NCBI RefSeq assembly: GCF_003015185.1
Contig: NZ_CP027860.1
Location: 5,363,001-5,427,000, forward strand
Direction: 5' to 3'
Length of the DNA: 64,000 nt
From: Ahniella affigens
GTDB lineage: Bacteria > Pseudomonadota > Gammaproteobacteria > Xanthomonadales > Ahniellaceae
Positions within the stretch are counted from its first letter, which is position 1. Each line of letters begins with the position of its first letter. Under the pieces are notes generated by a model. It saw only the letters and a program-made list of their open reading frames with translations. It was not told the DNA's origin and ran no database searches. Made by a program: the position numbers and the translations under genes. Below, in pieces: positions 1 through 9,402 of the stretch.

Positions 1-1
1 C

Positions 2-2356
2 CTGGTCGTGATCATCGCGCTGTTCCTGTTGTTTGCAGCACTGTGTTGCATTGGTTATCAGCTTGTCGATGGCGGCGTCGCACTGGAACCCGGGCTCTAT
101 TTGTCGGGCCTCGCAATCCAGGCCGTGCCGTTCGTTCTCATCGCTTGGCTGTCGCTCGTCTTCCAGGTCATCGCCAACAACAAATACGTTGGCTATTTGC
201 TGACAATCGGGATTGTCGTCAGCCAGATCGTGCTCGGCACCTTGGATTTCGACCACAACCTGGTGAGCTTTGCTGGCGCCTCGGCGACCCCGTACTCCGA
301 TATGAACGGGTTTGGCCATTTCCTGAAAGGCTGGGCGTGGTTCGAGACCTATTGGCTGCTGTTTACGGTGGGGTGCCTGCTCGTGGCGACCTTGTTCTGG
401 GTGCGCGGCACGGCAGAGCCGTTCAAGCGCCGAGTCGCGGTTGCCAAGAGCCGATTGCACGGCGGCATTGCCTGGGCCCTGACCGGATCCATTTCGGCAG
501 CGGCGATTGTCGGTGCGTTCATTCTGTACACCACGACGGTGCAAAACACGTATCGTGCCAGTGACACGTTATTGGACTTGCAGGCCGAGTACGAAAAGAC
601 CTGGCGCAAGATCGAGGATGAACCGCAACCGCGGATCATTGCGACCGATAACGACGTGAACATTTTCCCGGCTGAGCGGCGGCTGGAGATCAGCGGTCAC
701 TACGTGATGAAGAACAAGAATGCCGAACCATTGACCAAAATGACGGTCACGGTCGATCCCGATACGACCGCATTCACCTTGAGTCCGGAAGGCGCCAAAC
801 TGATCGAAGAGGACAAGAAGTTCGGTGTCTACGTGTATCAGTTCGATACGCCACTCGCGCCGGGTGCCACGTTCAAGCTGCCGTACACCTTGTCGATTCG
901 CCGCGAGGGCTTCACCAATTCCGGCGCGCCGGACTTTCTGAATTACAACGGCACGTTCTTCAACAACGGCCAAGCCTTCCCGCAATTCGGCTACAACCCG
1001 CAAGCCGAGATCGGTGATCGTAACGAGCGCAAAGACCGAGGTCTGCCGCCCCCACGGCGCATGCCCAAGTTGGAGACCGCGCCGCGAACATCGACCTACA
1101 TCAACGACGACGGCGATTGGATCGACTTCGCGAGCACGGTCTGTACGAGCCCCGACCAAATCGCAATGGCGCCAGGCTATCTGCAGCGCGAATGGACCGA
1201 CGGTGATCGCCGTTGCTTCCGCTATGAGATGGACGCGCCGATTCTGCCGTTCTGGGCATACCTGAGCGCTAACTGGCAGGTGAAGAAGGATCGCTGGAAC
1301 GACGTCGCGATCGAGGTCTACTACGATGCCAAGCATCCGTACAATGTGGACCGCATGATTGAGGCGACGAAGAAGTCGCTAGCCTACTTCACCGAGAACT
1401 TTGGTCCGTATCAGCATCGGCAATTCCGGATTCTGGAATTTCCGAACTACGCCACGTTCGCACAGTCGTTCCCGAACACGATTCCGTACTCGGAAGCGAT
1501 CGGATTCATCGCGAATGTGGATGCCGAGGACTCGGTCGACTACGTGTTCTACGTGACCGCCCATGAATTGGCGCACCAATGGTGGGCGCATCAGGTGATC
1601 GGTGCCAATGCCCAAGGCTCGACGGTGATGAGCGAAACCCTGTCGCAATACTCGGCCCTGATGGTCATGGAGAAAGAATACGGCTCGAGCAAGATGCGGA
1701 AGTTCTTGAAGTACGAACTCGACGGGTATCTGCGTGGTCGCGGTGGCGAAATTCTCGAAGAGCTGCCGCTCTATAAAGTGGAGTCGTCGCAAGGCTATGT
1801 GCATTACCGCAAGGGCTCGCTGGTGATGTATCGCCTGAAGGACGAGATCGGTGCCGACAAAATCAATCTGGCGCTGCGCAACTATCTGGCGCGCACGCAG
1901 TACCAGGAGCCGCCGTACACGGTATCGACTGAATTTGTCGAGGAACTCCGTGCCGTGACGCCCCCGGAGAAGCAGCAGCTGATCACCGACTTGTTTGAGC
2001 GGATCAGCTTCTTCGACAACCGAATGGTGGACGCGACCACCAAGAAGCGTGCCGATGGGAAGTACGACGTGACGCTGTCTTGGCAAGCCGCGAAGAAGGA
2101 GTCGGATGGTATCGGCAAAGAGACCGACGCGAGTCTGGACGACGAGATCGATATCGGCATCTTTGCCCGCGCCAGTGGTGCTGAAGAACAGGATGAAAAG
2201 GTCCTGTATCTGAAGAAGCACCGGATCAATCAGGCATCAGGCTCGCTAACGATCACGGTCGATGAGCTGCCCTATGATGCCGGCATCGATCCGTACAACA
2301 AGCTGATCGACCGCGTGTCGAATGACAATCGCAAGCGGGTGACGGCGGCGTCTTGA
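2..2356 (+). CDS. Membrane-anchored M1-family metallopeptidase, 5' end outside the window
   Basis: The frame is open from the left edge, so the gene is truncated. The visible part starts with about five hydrophobic segments (roughly residues 1-175, counting the GTG at 8 as residue 1), then a large soluble region. HELAH at residues 519-523 followed by WW is the M1 zinc site, and the Glu of SETLS about 18 residues on is the expected third ligand. The exopeptidase GAMEN motif is not recognisable; SEAIGF stands at about that place. This matches the C-terminal half of long ABC-2-permease/M1-peptidase fusions, whose N-terminal permease half would lie upstream. If so, it is an inner-membrane protein with the peptidase on the outer face. 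Whether it still cleaves peptides cannot be told from the sequence. Confidence 0.85.
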   Translation: MVVIIALFLLFAALCCIGYQLVDGGVALEPGLYLSGLAIQAVPFVLIAWLSLVFQVIANNKYVGYLLTIGIVVSQIVLGTLDFDHNLVSFAGASATPYSDMNGFGHFLKGWAWFETYWLLFTVGCLLVATLFWVRGTAEPFKRRVAVAKSRLHGGIAWALTGSISAAAIVGAFILYTTTVQNTYRASDTLLDLQAEYEKTWRKIEDEPQPRIIATDNDVNIFPAERRLEISGHYVMKNKNAEPLTKMTVTVDPDTTAFTLSPEGAKLIEEDKKFGVYVYQFDTPLAPGATFKLPYTLSIRREGFTNSGAPDFLNYNGTFFNNGQAFPQFGYNPQAEIGDRNERKDRGLPPPRRMPKLETAPRTSTYINDDGDWIDFASTVCTSPDQIAMAPGYLQREWTDGDRRCFRYEMDAPILPFWAYLSANWQVKKDRWNDVAIEVYYDAKHPYNVDRMIEATKKSLAYFTENFGPYQHRQFRILEFPNYATFAQSFPNTIPYSEAIGFIANVDAEDSVDYVFYVTAHELAHQWWAHQVIGANAQGSTVMSETLSQYSALMVMEKEYGSSKMRKFLKYELDGYLRGRGGEILEELPLYKVESSQGYVHYRKGSLVMYRLKDEIGADKINLALRNYLARTQYQEPPYTVSTEFVEELRAVTPPEKQQLITDLFERISFFDNRMVDATTKKRADGKYDVTLSWQAAKKESDGIGKETDASLDDEIDIGIFARASGAEEQDEKVLYLKKHRINQASGSLTITVDELPYDAGIDPYNKLIDRVSNDNRKRVTAAS

Positions 2357-2406
2357 GGACAACGACACTGCGGTGTCTTGAGCAACCCGCCCACACCTTT
2401 GTGATC

Positions 2407-2427
2407 ACCCCGGACTTGGTCCGGGGT
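2407..2427. repeat. REP-like palindrome, family R1
   Basis: A palindrome of the type ACCCCGGACTTGGTCCGGGG. The same unit occurs seven times in this window (2407, 2804, 6540, 56318, 56431, 58173 and 58286), always between genes. It follows the M1-peptidase stop codon and could serve as a 3' hairpin. Confidence 0.8.
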
Positions 2428-2510
2428 CTTGGCAATCTGGTGGTATGACGGCAGTCGCGCGAGGATCGGACGACGGGTCAACGCGAGACTGCCGTGGACG
2501 CCCGTCGACC

Positions 2511-2656
2511 AGGCTGTGTGAAAAAGGCTTTGGCGACTGAGTTCATGGCGTCTAACGCCATCGCAAGGCGACTTGTTCTGTTGGCGTCATCCCGACGCAC
2601 GTCGGGATGACGCCAATGAGGTGGCGCCGCAAACGCCAACCGTTTTCACACAGCCT
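2511..2656. repeat. Miniature inverted-repeat element with AGGCTGTGTGAAAA ends
   Basis: A 146-bp non-coding element. The left end AGGCTGTGTGAAAA is mirrored by TTTTCACACAGCCT at the right end, and the match extends imperfectly to about 23 bp (GGCTTTGGCG against CGCCAACCG). Inside is a second palindrome, GTCATCCCGACGCACGTCGG with its arm GGGATGAC, at about 2586-2612. A diverged copy lies at 57771-57970. No coding capacity was seen, so any movement would need a transposase supplied from elsewhere. Confidence 0.75.
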
Positions 2657-2803
2657 GCTAGGCCGTCGTGACGACAATAGGGCTCGGTGTTGCGTGGCGT
2701 AAGGTTGGCGTCGTGCAGCATGGGCAGCGAGCAGGAATTTTCGTGAAGGTCACCCTGACCGTGGTGCCAGCCGCAGATTGTGACGACAACCCCTATTGTC
2801 GTT

Positions 2804-2824
2804 ACCCCGGACTCGATCCGGGGT
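2804..2824. repeat. REP-like palindrome, family R1, before crbS
   Basis: R1 unit ACCCCGGACTCGATCCGGGG, followed by GTGAGGTTCAAGCTCGC, an extension that recurs after the copies at 6540 and 56431. Just upstream, GACGACAATAGGG (about 2670-2682) and CCCTATTGTCGTTAC (2791-2805) form a further inverted pair. The 624-nt gap 2357-2980 is therefore mostly repeats. Apart from a possible ribosome-binding site near 2967, no promoter stood out. Confidence 0.7.
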
Positions 2825-2980
2825 GAGGTTCAAGCTCGCAGCTAGCTCTCGGAACAAACCGAACAACGTCAACACCGCTGTCGCGGACACAGTAACCCGG
2901 CGCGCCAAACGGGATGGGTGTTTTCACACCGCGCACATTGCTACGCTCCGACCCTGCCTTTACCCGGAGTCGCGGCGCGC

Positions 2981-5900
2981 ATGTTCACTGGTCCCCTGCT
3001 CCTGCTGGTGGCCCTGGCCTACTTGGCCATGCTGTTCGCGATTGCCTGGTGGGGCGACCAGCGAACAACGCCGCTGTCGCCGCGCGCGCGGGTGCTCGTC
3101 TACAGCCTCGCACTGGGCGTCTACTGCACATCATGGACGTTCTACGGCGCGGTCGGCAATGCCGCGGCAGCCGGCTGGGCATTCCTGCCGATTTATCTGG
3201 GCCCGATTCTGTTGTTCGTGTTCGGGCACAGCATGTTGCAGCGACTGTTGATGGTGGCGAAAGCGCGCAACGTCACGTCCATCGCCGACTACCTCGCATC
3301 ACGCTTTGGCCGCAGCCAATCGCTCGCTGGCCTCGTGACGGTGGTGGCGCTGATGGCGGCGATCCCATACCTCGCGCTGCAATTCAAAGCGGTGGCGCTA
3401 AGCGTTGATGTGCTGACGGGTTCGAACTCCGACAGCAGCAGCGTATGGTTTACCGACACGGCGTTCTTTACGGCCATTCTGCTCGCCATTTTTGCCATTC
3501 TGTTTGGCACCCGCGTGGTCGACGCGACCGAGCACCATCGCGGCCTGATGTTGGCGATTGCCGCGGAGTCCGTCGTGAAATTGCTGGCGTTTCTGGCGGT
3601 CGGAATACTGGCCATCTCGTTAGCCGACCCCACCGCGCCGTCGAAAGTACCCATCGCAGCACCCCAGCTACCGACGGCCGACTTTCTGGCCAACACGCTG
3701 CTCAGCGCGTGCGCCATGTTCTGCCTGCCCAGACAGTTTCAGGTCGCCGTGGTGGAGTGTGAATCCACGAGCGATCTGAAACCAGCGCGCTGGCTGTTCC
3801 CCATTTATCTGGGTCTGTTCGTGCTGTTCGTGTTGCCGATTGCATCGGCTGGCATGAACCTGGCGCCGGCGTCGGTACACCCCGACACTTACGTCCTCTG
3901 GCTGCCGTCTGCACAAGGTCACGAGATACTGGCGCTGCTGACGTTCGTCGGTGGCTTTTCGGCGGCCACCGGCATGGTCATCGTGGCCAGCGTCGCACTG
4001 GCGACGATGGTCAGCAACGAGCTGATTCTTCCGGCATTGTCGCGCGTACGTGCGCTGCGTATGGACAGCCGCAGCGACTTGTCGCAATGGGTACTCTGGA
4101 TTCGCCGCATCACCATTCTGCTGCTCGCGGCGGTTGCGTTTGTCTACTACCGCGCCAGTGTGGGGCGAGGCAATCTCGCGTCGCTCGGGCTATTGGCCTT
4201 TGTCGCCGTGTCGCAGTTCGCGCCCGGCATGGTGCTCGGACTGTATTCCCGGCGGGTGAGCCTGCGCGGCGTGCGCCAAGGGTTGTTGATCGGCTTTCTG
4301 ATTTGGATCTACACCTTGCTGATTCCGACGCTCGCAGGTTCTGGATGGATTCCTGAAGCGTGGATTCAAGAGGGCCCATTTGGGCAATCCTGGTTGCGCC
4401 CGCACGCGCTGTTTGGACTCGAAGGCTTGTCGCCGATCAGTCACGGCGCGTTCTGGTCACTCAGCGCGAATCTACTGACGATCGTGCTGCATCGGATCAT
4501 TCGGCCGGCCTCCATGCAAGAGCGGCTGCAGGCGCGCGTGTTCCATGAGGGACCACTCGCGCCGGCGGCCGCCGAGGCCAGTCTTCCGCAGCGCGCCCGT
4601 GTGGGCGATGTGCTGGCACTTGGTGAGCGCATCCTGGGTCGCAACGCTTGGCTCCGCCTGTTGCAGGAGTACCAGGCACAAGTCGCCACACCGTTGAAGG
4701 CCGACCAGATTGCGGATCGCGCGCTCGTCCGGTTTGTCGAGCGCCAACTGGCCGCCGCGCTGGGGTCGACGTCGGCACGTCTCGTGCTGACCGGCGCGTT
4801 GCGCGGCACAGGCATGGAGTTCGAGGAAGTCGCCGCGCTGCTCGACGAAACGTCGCAGGAACTTCGGTTCAACCAGCGGCTGCTGCATACCACGATGGAG
4901 AATGTTGGTCAGGGCATCAGCGTCGTCGATGCCGAACTCCGGCTGGTCGCCTGGAACCGTCGCTACGTCGAGTTGTTCGACTACCCGGAAGGGCTCGTTC
5001 ATGTCGGGCGGCCCGTCGCTGATCTGATCCGCTACAACGCGGCACGCGGCGAATGGGGCGACGGCGATGCCGAGATGCATGTGCAGAAACGCCTCGAATA
5101 CTTGAGGCACGGATCGCCTTATGTATTTCAGCGTCAGCGAGCGAGTGGCCAAGTGCTCGAAATGCGCGGCCAACCGCTGCCTGGTGGCGGTTTTGTGACG
5201 ACTTATTCCGACATCACCTCGTTCAAGGAAGTGGAGCAAGCGCTTCGCGAAGCCAAGGATCACTTGGAGCAACGCGTGGCTGAGCGGACCGAGGCGCTGC
5301 AGCACGCGCTGGCTGCCGAGCAGGTGGCGCAACAGGCGGCCGAGGCAGCGAATCGCTCGAAGACCCGCTTCATTGCGGCGGCCGGGCACGACTTGTTGCA
5401 GCCCCTGCACGCCGCACGGCTGTTCATGTCGTCATTGCTGGAGCAGGGCGACTTGAACCCGCGCGCCCGTAGCCTCGCCGATCAAGTGGATGCCGGGATG
5501 CGCGCGGCCGAGGAGCTGCTCGACGGACTTCTCGACATTTCGCGCCTGGATTCGGGCGTCATGGTGGCCGAAAAGGCACCGCTCGCCTTGGCGCCACTAT
5601 TCGATTCCCTGCGCGCGCAATTTGCGCCATTGGCCATTGCGCGTGGTCTGAAACTGAAGGTCGTGCCAACACGAATGGGCGTCATCAGTGATCGTCGGCT
5701 GCTTCGGCGGGTGCTGCAGAATCTGCTTGCGAATGCGATCCGGTATACCGCCGGTGGCACCGTGCTATTGGGCGTCAGACGCCGTCCCGGTGGCATCGTG
5801 GAAATCCAAGTGATCGATACCGGTCCGGGCATTGCCGAGGAACACCGCGCGCTGATCTTTGAAGAGTTTCAGCGGCTCGATGTGCCGAATCGCGATGGCC

Positions 5901-6439
5901 AACAAGGCTTGGGACTGGGACTCGCCATCTGCGATCGCATTGCCCGGCTGCTCCAGCATCCATTGGGTCTCACATCCACGCTCGGCCGCGGCAGTCGGTT
6001 CAGCATTACTGCGCCAGGATGTGTGGCGCCGGCTTCGGTCATCAGCGAACGCAGTCTCCCGAGCGACCTGCCGCAGTCGCTGCATGTGCTGTGTGTCGAC
6101 AATGAGCCCAGCATTCTCGATGCCATGACGCAGTTGCTCAGTGGCTGGGGAATCGCCACAGCGACGTCGACGAACCTGGCCGAAGCCGTGGCGTCTTGCG
6201 CGGTGCGCCGGCCAGACCTTGTGCTCGCCGACTATCACCTGCAAAACAATGAGACCGGCCTCGACGTGTTGCAACGACTCTGCGAGCCGGGCACAAAAGG
6301 CGCGCTGATCACCGCCGACAGCTCGATCGAGCTCGCCGAGCGCGCAAAGTTGTTGGGGTTCCCGGTATTGCGAAAGCCGGTGCGGCCAGCGGCGCTGCGC
6401 GCGTTCATCGCGCAAGTGGGAAAGCTCCGTAGCCGATAG
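2981..6439 (+). CDS. crbS: CrbS-like sodium:solute symporter-hybrid histidine kinase
   Basis: A 1152-aa protein from the ATG at 2981, which has GGAG 10 nt before it; an upstream GTG at 2918 would add 21 non-hydrophobic residues and is less likely. Residues 1 to about 495 are a multi-spanning SLC5/SSSF transporter domain. A PAS-like domain follows at about 630-745, then a coiled coil, a HisKA domain with His803 in GHDLLQPLH, and an HATPase domain with N-box NLLANAIRYT and G-boxes DTGPGI and GLGLAI. The C-terminal receiver has Asp1084 in LADYHL. This order is that of CrbS, which in Vibrio and Pseudomonas acts with CrbR to switch on acetyl-CoA synthetase. The next genes are crbR and acs, in the opposite orientation, which strongly supports the call. 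The ligand sensed by the transporter domain is not known from sequence. Confidence 0.88.
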   Translation: MFTGPLLLLVALAYLAMLFAIAWWGDQRTTPLSPRARVLVYSLALGVYCTSWTFYGAVGNAAAAGWAFLPIYLGPILLFVFGHSMLQRLLMVAKARNVTSIADYLASRFGRSQSLAGLVTVVALMAAIPYLALQFKAVALSVDVLTGSNSDSSSVWFTDTAFFTAILLAIFAILFGTRVVDATEHHRGLMLAIAAESVVKLLAFLAVGILAISLADPTAPSKVPIAAPQLPTADFLANTLLSACAMFCLPRQFQVAVVECESTSDLKPARWLFPIYLGLFVLFVLPIASAGMNLAPASVHPDTYVLWLPSAQGHEILALLTFVGGFSAATGMVIVASVALATMVSNELILPALSRVRALRMDSRSDLSQWVLWIRRITILLLAAVAFVYYRASVGRGNLASLGLLAFVAVSQFAPGMVLGLYSRRVSLRGVRQGLLIGFLIWIYTLLIPTLAGSGWIPEAWIQEGPFGQSWLRPHALFGLEGLSPISHGAFWSLSANLLTIVLHRIIRPASMQERLQARVFHEGPLAPAAAEASLPQRARVGDVLALGERILGRNAWLRLLQEYQAQVATPLKADQIADRALVRFVERQLAAALGSTSARLVLTGALRGTGMEFEEVAALLDETSQELRFNQRLLHTTMENVGQGISVVDAELRLVAWNRRYVELFDYPEGLVHVGRPVADLIRYNAARGEWGDGDAEMHVQKRLEYLRHGSPYVFQRQRASGQVLEMRGQPLPGGGFVTTYSDITSFKEVEQALREAKDHLEQRVAERTEALQHALAAEQVAQQAAEAANRSKTRFIAAAGHDLLQPLHAARLFMSSLLEQGDLNPRARSLADQVDAGMRAAEELLDGLLDISRLDSGVMVAEKAPLALAPLFDSLRAQFAPLAIARGLKLKVVPTRMGVISDRRLLRRVLQNLLANAIRYTAGGTVLLGVRRRPGGIVEIQVIDTGPGIAEEHRALIFEEFQRLDVPNRDGQQGLGLGLAICDRIARLLQHPLGLTSTLGRGSRFSITAPGCVAPASVISERSLPSDLPQSLHVLCVDNEPSILDAMTQLLSGWGIATATSTNLAEAVASCAVRRPDLVLADYHLQNNETGLDVLQRLCEPGTKGALITADSSIELAERAKLLGFPVLRKPVRPAALRAFIAQVGKLRSR

Positions 6440-6539
6440 TTGACTCAGGCCACGACGACCGACATGCGGCGGCATCCATGCTGTCTCGCAGCGCTTCGTG
6501 GCTCACGACCCAGCGACGAAAGCATACAAGCGATTCGTG

Positions 6540-6559
6540 ACCCCGGACTGGATCCGGGT
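6540..6559. repeat. REP-like palindrome, family R1, between convergent genes
   Basis: A slightly shortened R1 unit, ACCCCGGACTGGATCCGGGT, followed by GAGGTTCAA as at 2804. It lies between the convergent ends of crbS and crbR, a position where REP hairpins often protect or terminate transcripts. Confidence 0.65.
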
Positions 6560-6600
6560 GAGGTTCAACCTTGCGCGTGGCGAACCAAATCAACCGACCG

Positions 6601-7269
6601 TCAACCCTCGTCCACCACGGCCACGGTTGCGGCGGATGGATCCAATGCCAGTTGTCCGGCCAACATCACGGCTTGCGTCCGGGTATTGACCCCGAATTTG
6701 CGCAATACCGCACTCATGTGCGCCTTGACCGTCGCCTCGCTGATATCGAGCTCGTAGGCGATCTGCTTGTTGAGCCGGCCTGCCGCAACAAGACCGAACA
6801 CCCGAAACTGCGCGGGCGTCAGCGAACTCAGCAGCGCCGCAAGTTCGGACTCCTTGGTGCTCAGCCCGGAATCCTGATGCCCGGGCGGCGCCCAGCGATC
6901 GCCGTTCAACACCGCACGAATGGCCGTGCTCAATGTGCCACTGTCAGCCGATTTGGGCACAAAACCCGCTGCCCCATGGCCAAGCGCACGTCGCACTGTA
7001 TCGGCATCGTCGCGTGCCGACACCATGATCACCGGCAGCGTCGGGAGATTCGTTCGGACATGCACCAGCGCGCTGAAACCCTGCGCGCCGGGCATGTTCA
7101 AATCAAGCAACAGGAGATCGGCGTCTGGCTCCTGCTCCAGCAACGTCAGCAGGCTGCCCACTTGATCGGCCAGACAAACCCTTGCGGCAGGCAACACCGA
7201 CTGCACCGCGCCCTTCAAGGCTTCGCGGAACAACGGGTGATCATCGGCAATCAGGACAGTCTGGGCCAT
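6601..7269 (-). CDS. crbR: CrbR-like LuxR/NarL-family response regulator
   Basis: A 222-aa response regulator. The N-terminal receiver has the acidic pair Asp9/Asp10 in ADDHPLF and the phospho-acceptor Asp56 in LLDLNMPG. The C-terminal LuxR-type helix-turn-helix spans about 148-205 (LTPAQFRVFGLVAAG, NKQIAYELDISEATVKAHM). The ATG at 7269 shares its A with the acs stop codon (TGATG), so the gene is translationally coupled behind acs; a GTG one codon upstream is an alternative. CrbR proteins activate acs after phosphorylation by CrbS. Placing crbR downstream of acs would make the pair self-reinforcing, which is inference. Confidence 0.87.
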   Translation of the reverse strand: MAQTVLIADDHPLFREALKGAVQSVLPAARVCLADQVGSLLTLLEQEPDADLLLLDLNMPGAQGFSALVHVRTNLPTLPVIMVSARDDADTVRRALGHGAAGFVPKSADSGTLSTAIRAVLNGDRWAPPGHQDSGLSTKESELAALLSSLTPAQFRVFGLVAAGRLNKQIAYELDISEATVKAHMSAVLRKFGVNTRTQAVMLAGQLALDPSAATVAVVDEG

Positions 7270-9215
7270 CACTCGGCGCGGTTCAGGCGTTCGGTCACTA
7301 GGGACGATACCACTGTGGGATCAGCCAGCGTGGACGTGTCGCCGAGTTGATCGGGCGCATCCTCGGCGATCTTTCGCAAGATGCGCCGCATGATTTTGCC
7401 GGAACGCGTCTTCGGCAAACCCGGCGCCCACTGCAACCAGTCGGGCGACGCTATCGGTCCAATATCGTGACGCACCTGCGCAACCAGTTGTTTACGCAGC
7501 GCCTCATTCGGCTCTATGCCCGACTTCAATGTCACATACGCATAGATCCCCTGGCCTTTGATGTCATGCGGGGCACCCACCACGGCCGCTTCGGCAACTG
7601 CCGGGTGACCGACCAGCGCGCTCTCCACTTCGGCAGTGCCAATGCGGTGACCACTCACGTTGATGACGTCGTCGACGCGACCGGTGATCCAATAATATCC
7701 ATCGGCATCGCGACGCGCGCCGTCGCCCGTGAAGTAGCGGCCGGGATACGTCGAGAAATAGGTATCGATGAACCGCTGCGGATCACCATACACGGTGCGC
7801 ATCTGTCCCGGCCAGGAATCCAGCAGCACCAGATTGCCATCCGTCGCGCCGTCGAGAATCGCCCCTTGGGCGTCTACCAATGCCGGAAACACACCCGGCA
7901 GCGGTAGCGTCGCGGAACCGGGCTTTGCATCGACTGCACCCGGAACGGGCGAGATCAGGGCCGCACCTGTCTCGGTCTGCCACCACGTATCGATGATCGG
8001 GCAGCGGGAATCGCCAACCACACGGTAATACCACTCCCACGCTTCAGGATTGATGGGCTCGCCCACCGTACCAAGTAGCCGCAACGACTGCCGCGAGGTT
8101 TTCAGCACCGGCGCGTCGCCCTCCCGCATCAGCGCGCGAATCGCGGTGGGTGCGGTGTAGAACAGCGTGACGCCATGGCGATCCACCACTTGCCAGAAGC
8201 GCGAGATATCGGGGTAGCTCGGCACGCCTTCGAACATCAGCGTGGTGGCGCCGTTGGCCAGCGGCCCATAGACCACGTAGCTGTGTCCGGTGACCCAGCC
8301 GACGTCGGCCGTGCACCAATAGACATCGTTGGGCTTCAGATCGAATAGCAGGTCGTGGGTATAGCTTGCCCAAACCAGATAGCCGCCAGTGGTGTGCAAC
8401 ACGCCCTTGGGCTTGCCCGTCGAGCCTGAGGTGTACAGAATGAACAATGGATCTTCCGCCTGCATCGGCGCGGCCATATGCGTATCCGGCTGACCGGCGA
8501 CGACATCGTGATACCAGCGGTCGCGATCCTGCCACGCGATGGTGTTGCCGGCATGCTTCAGCACGACGACGGTTTGTACCGTCTCCGTGCCAGGCCGGCT
8601 TAAGGCTTCGTCCACATTGGCCTTCAGCGGAATCACCTTGCCGCCGCGGAAACCACCGTCGGCCGTAATCACGAGCTTCGATTCGCAATCGGCAATCCGT
8701 CCGGCCAATGCGTCCGGTGAAAAACCACCGAACACCACGGAGTGAATCGCACCCAGCCGCGCGCAGGCCAACATCACGACAGCAGCTTCGGGAATCATCG
8801 GCAGATACAGCGTCACGCGATCGCCCTTGACCACGCCGAGTGCGGTCAGCGCATTCGCCATCTGGCACACCTCGGCATGCAGTTCGCGATAGCTGATCCG
8901 GCGTGCCGGGCGGTTCGGATCATCCGGCTCGAAGATGATCGCGGTCTTGTCTGGCTGCGTTGCCAAATGGCGATCCAGACAGTTCACTGACACGTTCAAT
9001 GCGCCGTCCTCGTACCAGCGGATATGAAAGTCGTCGCGGTGAAAGCTCACGTCCTTGGCGCGGGTCGGTGGATGTGCCCAATCGAGCCGCTTGGCCAGTT
9101 CCAGCCAGTGTCCCTCTGAATCATTTGCAACACGTTCGTGTGCGGACTGGAGCTGGCTCGCATTAGTGCTCGCCTGATCGGCAAACCGGGCGGGGGGCGG
9201 GTAGCGCTTGGACAT
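7269..9215 (-). CDS. acs: Acetyl-CoA synthetase
   Basis: A 648-aa enzyme of the usual length. It makes acetyl-CoA from acetate, ATP and CoA through acetyl-AMP. It carries the adenylate-forming signature [11 protein letters not shown] and the C-terminal [11 protein letters not shown], whose Lys607 is the residue acetylated to silence Acs in other bacteria. The ATG at 9215 has a perfect AAGGAGG (9220-9226) before it. It is divergent from the porin gene and cotranscribed with crbR. The neighbouring CrbS/CrbR pair is its likely control system. Confidence 0.96.
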   Translation of the reverse strand: MSKRYPPPARFADQASTNASQLQSAHERVANDSEGHWLELAKRLDWAHPPTRAKDVSFHRDDFHIRWYEDGALNVSVNCLDRHLATQPDKTAIIFEPDDPNRPARRISYRELHAEVCQMANALTALGVVKGDRVTLYLPMIPEAAVVMLACARLGAIHSVVFGGFSPDALAGRIADCESKLVITADGGFRGGKVIPLKANVDEALSRPGTETVQTVVVLKHAGNTIAWQDRDRWYHDVVAGQPDTHMAAPMQAEDPLFILYTSGSTGKPKGVLHTTGGYLVWASYTHDLLFDLKPNDVYWCTADVGWVTGHSYVVYGPLANGATTLMFEGVPSYPDISRFWQVVDRHGVTLFYTAPTAIRALMREGDAPVLKTSRQSLRLLGTVGEPINPEAWEWYYRVVGDSRCPIIDTWWQTETGAALISPVPGAVDAKPGSATLPLPGVFPALVDAQGAILDGATDGNLVLLDSWPGQMRTVYGDPQRFIDTYFSTYPGRYFTGDGARRDADGYYWITGRVDDVINVSGHRIGTAEVESALVGHPAVAEAAVVGAPHDIKGQGIYAYVTLKSGIEPNEALRKQLVAQVRHDIGPIASPDWLQWAPGLPKTRSGKIMRRILRKIAEDAPDQLGDTSTLADPTVVSSLVTERLNRAE

Positions 9216-9402
9216 AAATCCTCCTTGGGCAGTGTGCGTATTTCAGCGTGAAGCCGCCGAACGCGGTATTCGACCAAAGGTGAATATCGAAATTGCGGGG
9301 TTGCGCGAATCATTCGCCCCGTCCGGCGAGAAGGGAGAAGTGACGAGGGAGCGTCACGAGGACAGCTGCCGGAAACCGCAATTCCTCTATTGGGAGCCCG
9401 CA
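9216..9402. promoter_or_regulatory. Divergent control region between acs and the DcaP-type porin
   Basis: A 187-nt intergenic region from which acs-crbR reads left and porin-transporter reads right. The ribosome-binding site of acs is at 9220-9226. I could not identify a convincing sigma-70 or sigma-54 promoter or a CrbR site by eye. Its position makes it the natural place for CrbR to act on both operons. Confidence 0.5.

Noticed and set aside
9208-9402. Upstream extension of the porin frame
   Set aside because: It would put 65 polar residues before the signal peptide and runs over the acs ribosome-binding site.
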